This document shows, in pieces, positions 1-12,000 of a stretch of 38,192 nucleotides of DNA. This DNA is from Entophlyctis helioformis. Taxonomy: Eukaryota > Chytridiomycota > Chytridiomycetes > Chytridiales > Chytriomycetaceae. The first letter of the stretch is position 1, and every line of letters starts with the position of its first letter. Location: contig JAHLKH010000218.1 in assembly GCA_025526915.1 (NCBI GenBank), forward strand, positions 1 through 38,192, given 5' to 3'. Position numbers and translations under genes: made by a program. The notes below the pieces were generated by a model. The model saw only the letters and a program-made list of their open reading frames with translations. It was not told where the DNA came from and did no database searches.

Positions 1-43
1 TGCATTGCTGGGACTGATTGCTGAGCACCTTGGCTGTGGACAG

Positions 44-1867
44 AGCACACGCCACAAACCCATCGTGGGTCGCTCTTGATGCCTCGCGTGGCAACGAGGA
101 TCCTGGACTCAAGCTCTTTATGCGGCTCTCGGCGCTGCTCACAGAGACGCTCATCTTCGTGCCTGGCGTGCTGTGGTTCGCATCCCTGTGGTTCCTGTCT
201 CCGACAAGCTGGGTTGAGCGTGTGAGTGCACGCGTTGGCCCGTCAGCCGTGGCATCGCCCAGTTGACCAGACATTGCGTTTGCCATTGCGCTTGCCATTC
301 AACTGCCATTCAACTGCCCTTGGACTGCCCTTGGACCGTCAGCATTCTTGGATCCTACTCGTGCTCATCCACCCAACGCTGCTTATCATCGACCACGGCC
401 ATTTCCAGTGAGTTGCACGCCGAGATGTGCCATCAACTGTCGGCATCTTTCCGCAGCTTTCCACATCAATGCAGCTGGCTCGCTGCTATCTGAGCGTCAG
501 CCAACACTCGCACTCGCTTCGCCACTCGTTCTCACACGCGTCTGTCCACTCACTCGTGTCTTGCGCTCGACAGATACAACTCCGCAATGCTTGGATTCGC
601 GCTGCTCGCATTCGCTGCTTTCATCAATCGTCGCTACACCCTCGGCAGCCTCTTCTTCTGCCTGTCGCTCACTTTTAAGCAAATGGCCCTCTTTTACGCT
701 CTCCCGGTCTTCTTCTTTCTGCTTGGCAAGTGCATCCAGCTGGGTTGGAAGCAAGGGTGCGTGCTCGGCCTCTTTGTCCTGCAGATTGCCAAATGCGTCA
801 CCCGATCTGCTCAAGTCACTTTCACACAGTGCACATTCAGTGCAGCCCCTGACATGTCGTGAATGCATCTGACAGGTTCGCTCTCTTGGTCAAGCTCGGC
901 GCCACGGTTGTTCTCACCTTTGCAGCATGCATTCTGTCTGTCGCGCAGACATGGGAGGACGTCGTGCAGGTGTTTGTGCGCGTGTTCCCCATCCAGCGTG
1001 GCCTCTATGAAGACAAGGTGGCCAACTTTTGGTGTGCGCTGAGTGTCGGCATCAAGCTGCGCAATCTGTTCACGCTCCTGGATCTCGTCAAACTCAGGCA
1101 AGCGTTGAGATGCACGGCTCGCTGTGCAAGGCGAGCAGGCCGACTGACAAACGCATCTGGATACGGTTTTTGCCATAGCATCGCTGTCACATTACTCGCT
1201 GTTCTGCCATCTGGGCTGCTCTTGTTGTGGCGTCCAGACCGTCGCGCGTTCATCTACGCGCTGCTCAACAGCTCGCTCGGCTTCTTCTTGTTCTCGTTCC
1301 AGGTGCACGAAAAGTCCATCTTGCTTCCAGCATTGCCGGCAGCCCTGCTGCTCATGGACGACCCGATCGCAGCGTCATGGTTTATGAATGTCGCCATGTT
1401 CAGCATGTTTCCTCTGCTCAAGCGCGACGGCCTTGTGCTCGCGTACATTGCCATCGTGGGCATCTGGAATCTGCTGAACCCGGCACTCGCCCGCAAATCA
1501 CACTGGGCACTCAGACTAGCAGTCCTTGTACGTGGCGCTGCACCACTCTGCGCGCATGCATGCCTACAATCCGACGGTTGCTGACCGTCCAGCAACGTGT
1601 ATGCTGCAGGCATCATTCGCATCCATGGTCTCATGGCATCTCGGCGAGTCACTCATGCCCCCACCTGCACGGTATCCAGATCTGTTTGTGGTCCTTAATG
1701 TGCTCATCAGCGCGGCCCACTTTGTCCTGTTCCTAGCCTACTTCAACCTGCAGCAGTGGTGGTCGTCGCCGCCCATCATGCCGCTGTCGCCACGATCGCC
1801 GCGGACATCCTTCTTTGGATCGCTTCCGTCGCTGTCGGCCAACCCACCCAAGTCGAAGGTTGAATGA
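44..1867 (+). CDS. ALG6: ALG6, dolichyl-P-Glc:Man9GlcNAc2-PP-dolichol alpha-1,3-glucosyltransferase (3' part)
   Basis: Adds the first glucose to the lipid-linked oligosaccharide in the ER lumen, a step of N-glycan precursor assembly. The gene enters from the left edge; bases 1-43 are the end of an intron. Exons: 44-221, 343-407, 574-756, 876-1097, 1179-1527, 1610-1867 (stop TGA), giving 417 residues of a multi-pass membrane protein. Family landmarks in order: NPSWVALDASRG near the start, IIDHGHFQYN, FKQMALFYALP, FPIQRGLYEDKVANFWC, FSFQVHEKSILLPALP and the C-terminal PPPARYPDLF block with a last hydrophobic segment. The intron at 1098-1178 begins GCAAGC; using this GC donor keeps the spacing between the FWC block and the next membrane segment equal to that of human ALG6, whereas the nearby GTTGAG would add two residues. 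The C-terminal tail after the last membrane segment is Ser/Pro-rich and not diagnostic. Confidence 0.93.
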
Positions 1868-1889
1868 AAATCTTGCACCACAACTCAAC

Positions 1890-4800
1890 ATGGCGACTGC
1901 GGCGTTGGCTGCTGCGTGGCTTGCGGTGGAAATCTGGCTCGCATCGTCTGCAGGCACGATCGATGCCGCACGGCACTGGCAGCACTGGCAGCACTGGCAG
2001 CAACCCCTTCTGTTTGTCATTGTAGCCGTCTTGGCCGTGCCGGTTGTTCTGGCACTGGTGCTCGACGTCCTGCACAAGGCTCGGATTGTTGAAAGCCGCA
2101 TGCAGGAACAGGCTTCTGTGCACCAAAGCTACCGCCAGCAGCGACAATCAGCGGCTCTGCTTGCGCCAAGTGCAGCCCTTGCACCTACGGCTGTCGCTGC
2201 CAGCTTGCTTGCACCGGCGGCATCCTCGCAAGGTCTTCCTCAAGACTGCGAAAGCAGAAGCAACACCGATGTCAACAGCACCGACGACACCGAAGACGAC
2301 ACTGAGGACGACGACTATGGGCATATCCCACCAGAGTTCACCATCCATGCAGACGACCTCTGCAGCACTGCAAGTCTGTCCGAGCCAGAGGACCTCTACA
2401 GCGTCACACACCGTCTGCGGGCACCAGTGTCTGTGCTCTCCAACGATCGGCCTGTGCAGGGCCAGCACACAGCCGACGAGCCACAGTTGAACGAGCAGTT
2501 CAAGCAGCGCCAGATGCAGCGCAGACTGACTCGCAGCTTCTCCGACATGACCATCTCGGCCAGCCTCAAGCGACGGGTGCCAGACGCCACTGCGCTCATC
2601 TTTGCCATGCATGCAGCCACCCTCGTCTCGCAGCGTCCACCGTCGCAGCAGCCATCGCACCATGGGTCTCCTTCATCGCCGCCATCGCAGCTTTCGCACG
2701 AAACCGCAAACGCCGATACCGCAAACGCCGACAGCAGCGTCAGCAACAGCGACCAAGTCTCGGACAGTTGCCAGCCAGACACCCAGCCAGAGCCCTACTT
2801 ACGCAGCCATCCAAGCAGCCAGCCAGACGTCCAGGCGTACAGCCAAGCAGCAGCAGCAGCAGCAGCATCTGCTCTCAATAGAAGTGCCAGCAACAGAAGC
2901 ATCAGCTCGAGTGTTTCCCAGCCGGTAGAAGCTTTGCCAGCATCGGCCGCATCGGCAGACGAACGCATCGCATCCTTCATCTGCAACAGCCCTCTTGCTC
3001 CGGCTCCTCCACAGCGTCGTCTGCGCACTCCAGTGGCAGCCAAGGCATCACCACCACCACCACCGTTGTCTTGTGCGTCTGGCACTGCATCTGGCTCAGT
3101 TCCTTCCGCATCATCGCTGCGTCGCGTTGCGCGTTCATCGTCGTCGCCCAACCTCAAGAGCAGCTCGACGTCGTCCTTGCCGGCATCATCCACGTCACTC
3201 GCATCTACAACTGCCCTTTCCAGGCAGATTACTCGCACAGCGTCGCCACTGAGCCATCTGCCCAAATCACAGCTCGCCGCGTCTCGACTGTCGCGGCTTT
3301 CCACCAGCTCGTTGCCAACAACAAAGCAGCAGCAGCAAGCCAAGCAAGGATCCTCCTCGCCAGCCTCGCCATCTTCAACAGCATCACCTCTCTTTCCATA
3401 CCCAGCGCAGCCTCGCATAGAATCGCGCATTCAATCGCATCCAGACTTTGACGACCTTCAACACCATATGAGTGCAACAGGTGCCACTCGCCAAAGCATG
3501 ATCGGATCGAATGCATCGCTTTCTTCGCCATCGCTCTCGCACCACAAGCGGCTTGCTGAGCAGGCTTACAAGAGTGTTTCAGCTGGACTGGACAAGGAGC
3601 AAAACGAAGGCAACGCTGAGGCCGCATTGACATTGTATCGACAGGGCATTCGCGACATGCAAACTGCACTCAAGATTGTGTTTTCCACGGAAGCCGAGCG
3701 GTAAGACTATGCGGCGTCGTTGCGCTTGGCTGTTGAGCGATATTGACAGACACGATATGCGCTTGTAGGCAGAAAGCCGCCCCACTCAATGCCAAGATGG
3801 CATCCAACCTGCAGCAGATCCAGGAAAGAGTCCGCTCGCTTTCTGCGCGTGGATCATCGCGGCAAGAAGAAGCAAGACCCACATCTGCAAAGGTGGGCAA
3901 ATAGCGTTGCATGGCACAGACAGTATTGCTGACGTTTGCTTCTGTTGATGTGCCCAGACACTGAGGTCAGGCAGTCGGTCCATGTCAAACTTGAATCAGG
4001 CTGCCAGCACTGCTGCTGCTGTTGCTGCTGCTTCAGCCGCGAGTTCATCTGCTGCATCACGATCAAAACCCGCCAAGCAGCTGTCTGCCGAAGACAAGCA
4101 GATGCATCACCTCATCTTGAACGAGGTTGTTCTGAAGAAGCCTAGCGTGTCGTGGGACGATATTGTCGGGCTGGACGGTGCCAAGCAAGCACTGCGCGAG
4201 ATTGTTGTGCTACCCAGTTTGCGGCCAGAGCTGTTCACGGGTCTGCGCGCACCTGCACGTGGCGTGCTTCTGTTTGGGCCTCCTGGAACAGGCAAGACCA
4301 TGCTGGCCAAGGTATATTGACAATGAGTGGCTTGGAGGGTTGCTGGATGCTGGCATGCTCAATTGACCCTCGTTGCATAGGCCGTTGCAAAAGAGTCCAA
4401 GGCCACATTCTTTTCCATCAGTGCATCCACACTTACATCCAAATACGTGAGTTTGATCACTTGTGACGTTGTCGTTTGCGTCGCACTCATGCTCTTTGCG
4501 ATGCTCGCTTTGGACAGTTTGGCGAGGGCGAGAAGATGGTGCGGGCTTTGTTTGAGATTGCCCGCGAGCTCCAGCCATCGGTGATCTTCATTGGTATGAA
4601 CGGGTGCATGTCAAGTGCATATCCGGCCATCAGCGAATGCGACGCGACTTTGCTGACCATGGCGAGCTGGCAATCGCAGATGAGATCGACTCCATCCTGA
4701 CAGAGCGCTCAGAGTCGGAGCACGAGGCATCGCGGCGACTCAAGACCGAGTTTCTGCTGCAGTTTGACGGTATTGGCGCAGAAGCCAACGAGCGTATGCT

Positions 4801-5354
4801 TGTGCTTGCAGCAACCAACCGTCCGCAAGAGCTGGTGCGTACAGGCTATTGAGCGTCACCAGCTTGCGTTGCATGTTGACACTCACACGAAACCATCACT
4901 GCCTTTCTTTCTCCAGGACGAGGCTGCATTGCGACGCCTTGTGAAGCGCATCTACATTCCTCTTCCAGAGTCCGCCACGCGATCAGCGCTGCTGATGCAC
5001 CTGCTCAACAACCACAGACACTCGCTTTCTGCATCCGACATCCGCAGACTCGTGAGTGCAACGCAAGGCTATTCGGGAAGCGACTTGACTGCGCTTGGTA
5101 CGTGGAGTATCAGACAGTATTCGATTTGCATGTCGCTGACCACAGTGGATCCTTTGGAGACAGCGCGAGAGGCATCACTCGGACCCATTCGCGCACTCGG
5201 CGACGACCTCATCTCCACTCCGGCAGACCAGATCCGCGGCATCACGCTTGCCGACTTTACACAGGCGCTCAACATCATCCGTCCGTCGGTGTCGGCTGGC
5301 ACGCTCAAGGTGTTTGAAGAATGGAACCGCGAAAAGGGCACAGTAGGATCATAG
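1890..5354 (+). CDS. Spastin-type microtubule-severing AAA ATPase with N-terminal hydrophobic hairpin and MIT domain
   Basis: Predicted to sever microtubules at ER and endosomal membranes. Exons: 1890-3700, 3769-3892, 3958-4311, 4381-4446, 4518-4593, 4680-4834, 4917-5097, 5164-5354; 985 residues. Two hydrophobic stretches (about residues 3-20 and 39-62) resemble the spastin M1 hairpin. Then comes a long Ser/Gln-rich linker, an MIT domain (about 551-635, starting [13 protein letters not shown] and continuing [16 protein letters not shown]), and one AAA module: Walker A GPPGTGKT (752-759), pore loop [19 protein letters not shown], Walker B IFIDEID (about 808-814), sensor/arginine segment [15 protein letters not shown], and a spastin-type C-terminal helix around [16 protein letters not shown]. 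All catalytic motifs are intact. Start: first in-frame ATG, 22 nt after the ALG6 stop. Katanin and VPS4 are less likely because the MIT, pore-loop and C-terminal segments match spastin. Confidence 0.92.
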
Positions 5355-5479
5355 CCGGTCCCATCCTCTCTGATCCATTGCGATCGTGGTGCTCGTGCAG
5401 ACTGCGACGAGATACGATGCAAGTGGGCCGCTGAACTCGGAATGAACACTGTACGCCATTCATATTCATCATGCGCCGT

Positions 5480-6022
5480 CTATTTCGACTGCTGCACAGA
5501 CAGTTGCTGGTGCTGTTGATGGCTGGCCTGCAGAGCAGCAATCTGGTCCATGTACTCGCACACATGCGCAAAGCTGTCGATGCGGTCCATGGCACGCAGC
5601 GTGTCGTGCATCTCCTTGGCATCGGCTGTTGAAATGTCAATCTCACTGCGCAGCTGCAGCAGATCCTGCCGGTCGCCAACGAGCTGTGGCACCTTCTTGT
5701 GGACATGCTCCTGCACACGATACAGCCCCAGCGAGGTGTCGTTGGCAAGCTGGACAGCCAAGCCCGAGAATGCTGCCGCCGCTGGTTGCCCACATTGCAG
5801 GGGTTGGATGTTGGTGTCAGTCTGCGAGTCTGGCTGGCACCACCGTCTGCATCACCGCCTGCGTCCATGAGAGCCTGGCGCACCCTTGCGGCTCTTTTGC
5901 GAAATGTCCTCTGGGTCGCTGCGGCCGAGCAAGTTGGACAGCGGGTTCAGTGAGCTGCCCCGTGCTGCCGAACTGAACGGGTTGGCTGCGGCGCTGGATG
6001 CTGTTGACGACCCGCGGAACAT
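5480..6022 (-). CDS. BORCS8-like subunit of the BORC lysosome-positioning complex
   Basis: BORC sits on lysosomes or vacuoles and recruits ARL8/kinesin to control organelle position. Two exons on the minus strand, 6022-5884 and 5772-5480, with a 111-nt GTGCGC...CAG intron, give 143 residues (human BORCS8 is 119). The core reads GLAVQLANDTSLGLYRVQEH (50-69) followed by VHKKVPQLV and a helix with an ADAKEMHDTLRAMDRIDSF stretch. This parallels the human LANEPSVALYRLQEHVRRSLPEL region and its following helix. The N-terminal 46 residues are a Ser/Ala/Asn-rich extension (NPFSSAARGSSLNPLSNLLG). An acceptor 9 nt earlier would add three alanines without changing frame. The gene converges on spastin: their stops are 125 nt apart. 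The match is from recalled family sequence, not a search. Confidence 0.72.
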
Positions 6023-6500
6023 GCAAGCACAAGCTGACGAGATGGCAAAGCCAAACAGTCGCTTGAACGGAGTCGCCGCCTCAACAGTCTGGAATCTCCG
6101 CATCGCCGCCTGGCAACGGCGCGCCGCAGACGCGTCCAGCTGTTCAACGGCCAACGCCGCGTTACAAGTGCCACCACATGTGTCCCTTGATGGCAACCAG
6201 CGTGCCGTTGCTGATGCTGACAGGCTGTGTATCAGTGTCAGTCACACACGGCACAGCTCTGCACAGCTCTGCACAGCGTCAAGGATCTGTCCTCCGCTTT
6301 CCCCAACAGCTACAAAAGTCGCCAGGTTGCCTCAGTCTGCCCCTGCACAAACTCGACAGCACCCTTCCCTGCGGTACATGCCTGTCTTCTGGCTGCAAGA
6401 AACCTGCTGTGTGTCCATGACTGACATGCGGGCGTGCGACAGGCTCGTCACACATACAGATACACACAACTTTTTGTTCTGCACGCCAACCACTGCCCAG
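6023..6500. promoter_or_regulatory. Divergent intergenic region between the BORCS8-like and LPMO genes
   Basis: This 478-nt stretch lies between two start codons pointing away from each other, so it must hold both promoters and 5' leaders. Reading frames cross it on both strands, but none looks like protein. A CA-rich stretch at about 6450-6470 precedes the LPMO start. I see no clear TATA box. Confidence 0.4.
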
Positions 6501-7763
6501 ATGCATATCGGCACCGCTTGCACCGCAACGCTGCTTCTCGTGCTCAGTCAGCTGGTCTCGCTTGTCTCTGCCCACGGCTTTCTTGTCTTCCCAGGACCTA
6601 TCAACGACCCTCGCTTTTATGGCGCCATCCGAGGCTACGACGTTGTCAAGGTCGACGTGAGCTCCTTGCGCGACCCGCTCAGACCGGACGTCTTTTGTCG
6701 CGGCAAGCCTCAGGGTCCCATCACAGACATCACACTCCAGAACGGCGTCGATTTCACCATCACGCTCGCCTTCTCGCTTAACGCCAACCATATCGGCCCA
6801 TGCTGGGTCAGGATCTACGATGCAGACAATCTGGCCGCTGATCCCGTTGTCCTTGCATCCATCGACGGTCCGCGTGGATGCGCCATTACCGACTTTGGGC
6901 CGCTTTCCATGGAAGGCCTGACCACGTTCAGCGCGGCATCCGAGTGTCCAGGCCTTGTGCCGCCAGGCGTGTCCGAGGCATCCAACGACATGTGCATGCG
7001 CCAGTGGACCTTTCGTGTGACGAATGCCGACCAGATCAAGTGCACTCGCTGCATCATGCAGTGGCAGTGGTTTGGCGTCCACCTCTCGCTCACGGATCCA
7101 GAGAGATGTAAGTTGACGACTGCCTCGCGTATCCGAGTGGCCAAGGAGGGATACTAACCGCCATCGCTTGCAGTTCAAAACTGTGCAGACGTCCGCATTA
7201 CTGTCATTGGCGACGGGTCGCCTTCTCAGTCTTCTTCGCCGTCATCGACTCGCGAAGCTACTCCCAGCCCCACTCCAACGGACATTACCACAATCACACC
7301 TGCCCCAACGACATCGTCTGATACTGATCAGCCAGACCCGTCAACGACGTCGACTACAGGCCAGCCAACCACAGTACCTGCACCAACAACAACGCGCACT
7401 CGCAGACGTCCGCGCCGCACCACGCCAACACCTGATCCCACGACAACAGACACGCCAGTCGAGCCGACAGAGACGACACTCCAGCCGACAGAGACGACAC
7501 TCGAACCGACAGAGACGACGCCCCAACCGACAGAGACAGACTCTCCGACGCCAAACCCCGACCCAAATGATGACGAGTTTGCCCGGGAAACGTGCCTCAA
7601 GAACCACAGCAGTCGTCCAGGCGACGGTCCGTACCAGGCCTGCGTTGGAGAAAACTCGTTCTACTACTGCTTCTCCGAGAGCCCAGAGCGATCGCCGGTG
7701 CTCCGCCAGTGCGCCGAGGGCACCACTTGCAAGCCTCTTGGGAACTGGATCGCCTGCCTTTGA
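6501..7763 (+). CDS. Secreted lytic polysaccharide monooxygenase with Thr-rich linker and C-terminal Cys-rich (CBM19-like) module
   Basis: Predicted secreted copper enzyme that cleaves chitin or cellulose oxidatively. Exons 6501-7107 and 7174-7763; 398 residues. The intron has a textbook branch site (TACTAAC at 7152). A signal peptide (1-24, ending SLVSA) is followed at once by His25 in HGFLVFPGP, as copper coordination by an N-terminal histidine requires. A second histidine, His97, sits in NANHIGPCW, the usual second copper-ligand context. The fold ends with QWQWFGVHLS and FQNCADVRITV, typical of the PF03067-type (AA10/AA15-like) LPMO core. A Thr/Ser/Pro linker with PTETT repeats (about 240-340) leads to a six-cysteine tail with QCAEGTTCKP near the end, which resembles CBM19. 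The exact AA family is uncertain. No GPI signal is visible. Confidence 0.78.
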
Positions 7764-7800
7764 TTCATTGAAATTTTGTTTTCTCCCTCTTGCATCAACA

Positions 7801-8645
7801 ATGACGTCCACTTTCGACCCCGAGACCGCCGAGAACCACCCAGGTGAGCACAGCAGGTCGGCCGCAGCAGCCATCGCAGGCAGCCCACTGCTGCTGGCTT
7901 CTTGCTGCTGCCGGGCGAATCGGTGGAGCAGCCAGTGCGCAGCCAGTCTGGGCCGTATCCGTTGATGGAGGGCGGTGCACTGACTCAGCCTGCCGCACCG
8001 CCTTGAACTGCGACTCCAACAACCAGACATTGAGAAGCAGTGGGCCGTCAAGAGCTTCCACCATGCCGAGACGTACTTCAAGCTGGTCAACGCCGTCCCT
8101 CCCCGCCAGCTCAAGCTGACGTCCATCGACGAGGAAATCCACGCCGCCTTCCGCTTCGAGTTCCCCGACCTCAACGTCGGCGAGCTCCGTGAGATGGAGG
8201 ACTTCAAGACCGAAGCCGCAAAGGCCAAATGGAGAAACTTTATCAACCAGTAAGCCGATGCCTCTGTTCTGTTCTGCGCTGTGGCAGCCAGCCAGGCAGG
8301 CAGCCAGCCTGTCTGCCTGCAAAGCTGTCCGGCGGAGGATGCAGGCGTGGGCCGCTACTGACTCTGCTGCTGCACAGGTACCAGAACAAGGTCGAGGACT
8401 TCAACTTTGGCACGCTCTTGAGAAACCGTTGTGGCGAGGACTATGGCCCCAACAACGCCTTTTTTGGTACGTTACTCTTGTCGTTGAGCATTGGGCCAAT
8501 CGGCTGCCAGTGTGCATATGGCGGTGGGATGCTGACAGACAGATGGTCGCTTGGCGTGCGGCCAGTCACCCGCTTCCAGTTCTACTGCATCGAGATTGCA
8601 CGGAATCGCGAGGGCTACAACGATGTCCTGCACCAAAAGAAATGA
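7801..8645 (+). CDS. PBDC1/YPL225W-family protein
   Basis: Four exons, 7801-7843, 8027-8249, 8378-8466 and 8566-8645, give 144 residues, close to the 146 of yeast Ypl225w. Family landmarks: DIEKQWAVKSFHHAETYF, then LVNAVPPRQLKLTSIDEEI, KAKWRNFINQYQNKVEDFNF, GTLLR, and the C-terminal FQFYCIEIARNREGYN block, nearly invariant between human PBDC1 and yeast. The family is cytosolic; the yeast member is reported as a chaperone for the translation factor eEF1A. The 182-nt first intron is long for this region. The start is the first ATG, only 37 nt after the LPMO stop, so the two transcripts must abut or overlap. The last exon was set by frame: the acceptor at 8565 joins AFF to VTRFQFYC. Confidence 0.9.
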
Positions 8646-9044
8646 AGCAGACAGACTCTGTATCACTTGCCGCTGTTCTGCTCCAACAATGCTGGCGCAA
8701 CGCTGGTGCAATGCTGGAGCGCCCAGCCCATTCGTTGATGAGAGGCGACGAGTGATCACCGTATCCGAACATGGTCTCGAGCCTCTGATGACGCGCGTCG
8801 GCCTTGTCGCGTCCATCACGGAGCACCAGACAACAAACCCCAGCCTCTGAGCCCAAGCCCAAACAAACAAAGCCTTTGCCCAACAAAGACTAGAGCACCT
8901 GTGTGCCCGCAGGCGACGACGGCTTTGCATTCACTTGCTCATCAGTGCTCGTCTTGCCACATACATCGCAGCACGGCTCTCCATATCGTCCCCAGCCGCC
9001 TGTTTCTCGTGCAGTCGCTGCCGTTCATCCGTGTCTGCGGTACC
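8646..9044. other. Intergenic region upstream of the kinase gene
   Basis: A 399-nt interval holding the 3' end of the PBDC1-like transcript and the promoter/leader of the kinase. Short frames cross it without protein-like content. I see no AATAAA or TATA box. Confidence 0.4.
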
Positions 9045-12000
9045 ATGTCGCTCTTTTCCGGACACGAAGCCTCGCTGCATGCAGGCGACGCGACCACCGC
9101 ATTGTCGTCAACACCAGCGTCGTGCATCGTGCCGCGATCCTCGCTCTCAGCCGCCATGTCAACGCGCCAGACAAGCCTCCTGTCCATCTCGGAAAGCGAC
9201 GGCCCGTTGTCGAGCTCATCAGCTACAACTGCCACTGCCGTCTACCATGTCTCGTCGTCCGGTGTTACTGTGGCCGACGATGACGGATGTGTGTCGCCAC
9301 GGACGCCTGCCCGTCCCCTCGTGTCCATCCGCAAAGGCAACTCACTCACCAACCTCTTCCGAAGCAACAGCCACATTGGCAGCAGCAACGCCAGCAGCAG
9401 CAACAGCAGCAGCATCGGTGCTGGCGGCAAGAAGAAGGAGCGCGGGTTTTCGGCCATGCTGAGCAACCTCCTCAAGCCACGGACGCCTTCTGTCGACACG
9501 TCCCATGTGCAGCAGCACCACCAGCAATCCTCACAGCAGCAGCAGTCGTGGTTTCGCCGCAATTCTGGCGAGCTTGCAGATCATGACCCTGCTTCCTGCC
9601 ACCAGCCCCTACAGTCGCAGTCCCAGTCGCTTCGCTCGTCGCTATCGACTCTGAATCTCGACTCGGCCGGCAAAGGAATCGACTCGGCCGGCAGCGCGAC
9701 GTTGAGCAAACCAAAGGGCTCCAACAGCCGCAAGAACAGCGACAATGGCGAGCGCGGAAGGTCGGACAGTAACGGCATCGTTTCGAGGACGCTCAACTTC
9801 TTCCGCTCCCCTTCTGCGTCTCGGAGCTCTGGCACCCTCGGCGTCATGCGTCGTCACCAGCCCGCACTAGGCGCCTCGTCGTCCTTTGCCAACGCCAACA
9901 CACACTCGACCCACTCCGACGCGTCCTCGGCAAACGCGACAACGTTTGGCTCGACCGACGCTGCTGATCCATTTTCGTCGGCTTTGTCTGCAAGTGCTCC
10001 AGCTCCTGGCACGTTCTCGGCACCGCCCTCTTCGCTCGACTCGTCCATCAACAACAGCACAACGCTGCTTTCATCGGCCACTGGCGTCTACGCGTCTCCA
10101 TCGGACCTGAGCAGCAGCACCGCCAACGCAGCCGGCACCAACAGCCCCGGCACCGACTCCAACGGACAGGCATCTACCATGCGTCAATACCCCGAACAGC
10201 CTGGGGCAGCCATATCGGCATCGTCACGCATGCAGCCCAAGATCCACTCGACATTCCGCAAGGCCGACACGGTTCAGTCCTCCGCTAGCCTCGCTCCACT
10301 GGGCTCGATCAGCAGCGGTCCTGCGTTTGGCTTCAACAGTGGCGCTCCGGGCGGCATGGCAACGTATCCGGCATCCGTTGACCGAGACTACGAAGTCCGC
10401 GTTCGCGAGCCTGTCAGCTACCACCCGCTTCTTCACAGCCAGAACGCGAGCCATGCATCAAACAACCAGTACTACCAGAACCACGCCTACCAACAGCCAC
10501 ACAGCCTGACACCAATCACAACCACGGGCCTCGCAAGCCACGCGTCGTCTGCCTCGCTCGTCTCGCTAGCCTCGCCTACATCGCCTCCCTCTGCTGTGGC
10601 TGCCGAGCCTCTGCTCACTCGCAAGGGCTCATTCCAGCTGGCCGGCAGTGGCAAAGCGCCTCATCCAAATGCCACCATGAACCAGACCAAACGCGTGCCA
10701 ACAGATGTGTCCAAGCGAGAATTGGCTATCCTGACCGCTCCACGCAGGCCAGCACCAGTAGCGGTGGCCCAAACGCCCCCACAGTCTGCCGGCCCCATCA
10801 CGCCCGATACGGCAAAGTTTGCGGATCTGGCCCGTCCCATGATCAACCATCTCGATGAGCATGTCTATCGCAAGACCGGCCTCGTCATGCCAAGCCCTGT
10901 CGCTGATGCTCGCACACTCAATGAGCCTCGGCACATGCCGCCTGCAGCAGAAACGTCTCCATCCAACGCAGCCACGTCCGTCTCGTACCACCCACCCTAC
11001 TCGTACCAGCAGTCGCACATGCAGGTCCAGCAGCCATACTCGCCGTCGGACAGTCTGCCTCAGCCCCAATCGCTCGTGTACCCGCCATCGCAATCACTAT
11101 CTCAGCAGCCTATTGTGCCGCCCAAGCCGCTGCCCTCGTTGCCGTCTCTGAACAGCAGTGCCGATCCAAAGGAGCGCGAAGAGGCCGATCGTTCAAAGCG
11201 ACAGCGCGATATTGCCGATCTCATGAGTGGTGTAAAGAGACTGAGCAACAGGTTTACGTCTCGCTACATTCTGGGCGAGTTGCTCGGCGACGGCGCGTTT
11301 GGATTCGTTGTAACCGCAAAGCGCATCATGGACAACAAAGAGGTACGTCATACGCGCTCGTCTGCTGATTGAGCCTCCGACCAATTGGATCTCATAGCTG
11401 ATACTTGCCTGTCTTTGAATGTTCCAGATGGCGGTCAAGTTCATTGTGCGTGCCAAGATTGCGCGTGAGCTGTGGGTGCCACTTGACAACACGACATCCG
11501 AGCTTGTTCCGCTGGAAGTCGCACTTCTCCGTCGGTTGCGCCACCCCAATATCATCAGCTACGCAGAGCACATCCACGAGGAAGACTACGTGCTGCTGAT
11601 CACTGAGCTCCATGGCACATCTTGGGACATCTCCAACCGAGAGCTGAATCCCACCCGCAATGAAGGACTCAAGACGCCCGCACGCACCAAGAGTCTCGAT
11701 GTCGGTGCGATTGGCGCCAAGCCGTCCGTTACGACCTCTGCCGCGCAGCCTGCCAACGATGTGGTTCGCAAGCGTACCAGCTGCGACCTGTTTGAATGCA
11801 TTGATGCCCGTAAGTCACACAAGGCACACTCACACACTCACACATTCTGTCCATGGGATTTCATCGCGTCAGCAGCCATTGTAACTTACATGGTGCGGGC
11901 ATGCTACCAGACACGCGGTTTCCTGAGCATACTGCTCGCAAGATCTTTGCCCAGATTGCGCTTGTGGTTGATTTTATGAACTCGCAGGGATTTGTCCACC

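Noticed and set aside
6279..7178. 299-codon minus-strand frame opposite the LPMO gene
   Set aside because: The plus strand has signal peptide, copper-site and CADV motifs; the minus frame has no domain.
7341..8246. 301-codon minus-strand frame with Ser/Val/Leu repeats
   Set aside because: Complement of the LPMO linker repeat and PBDC1 exons; no recognisable protein.
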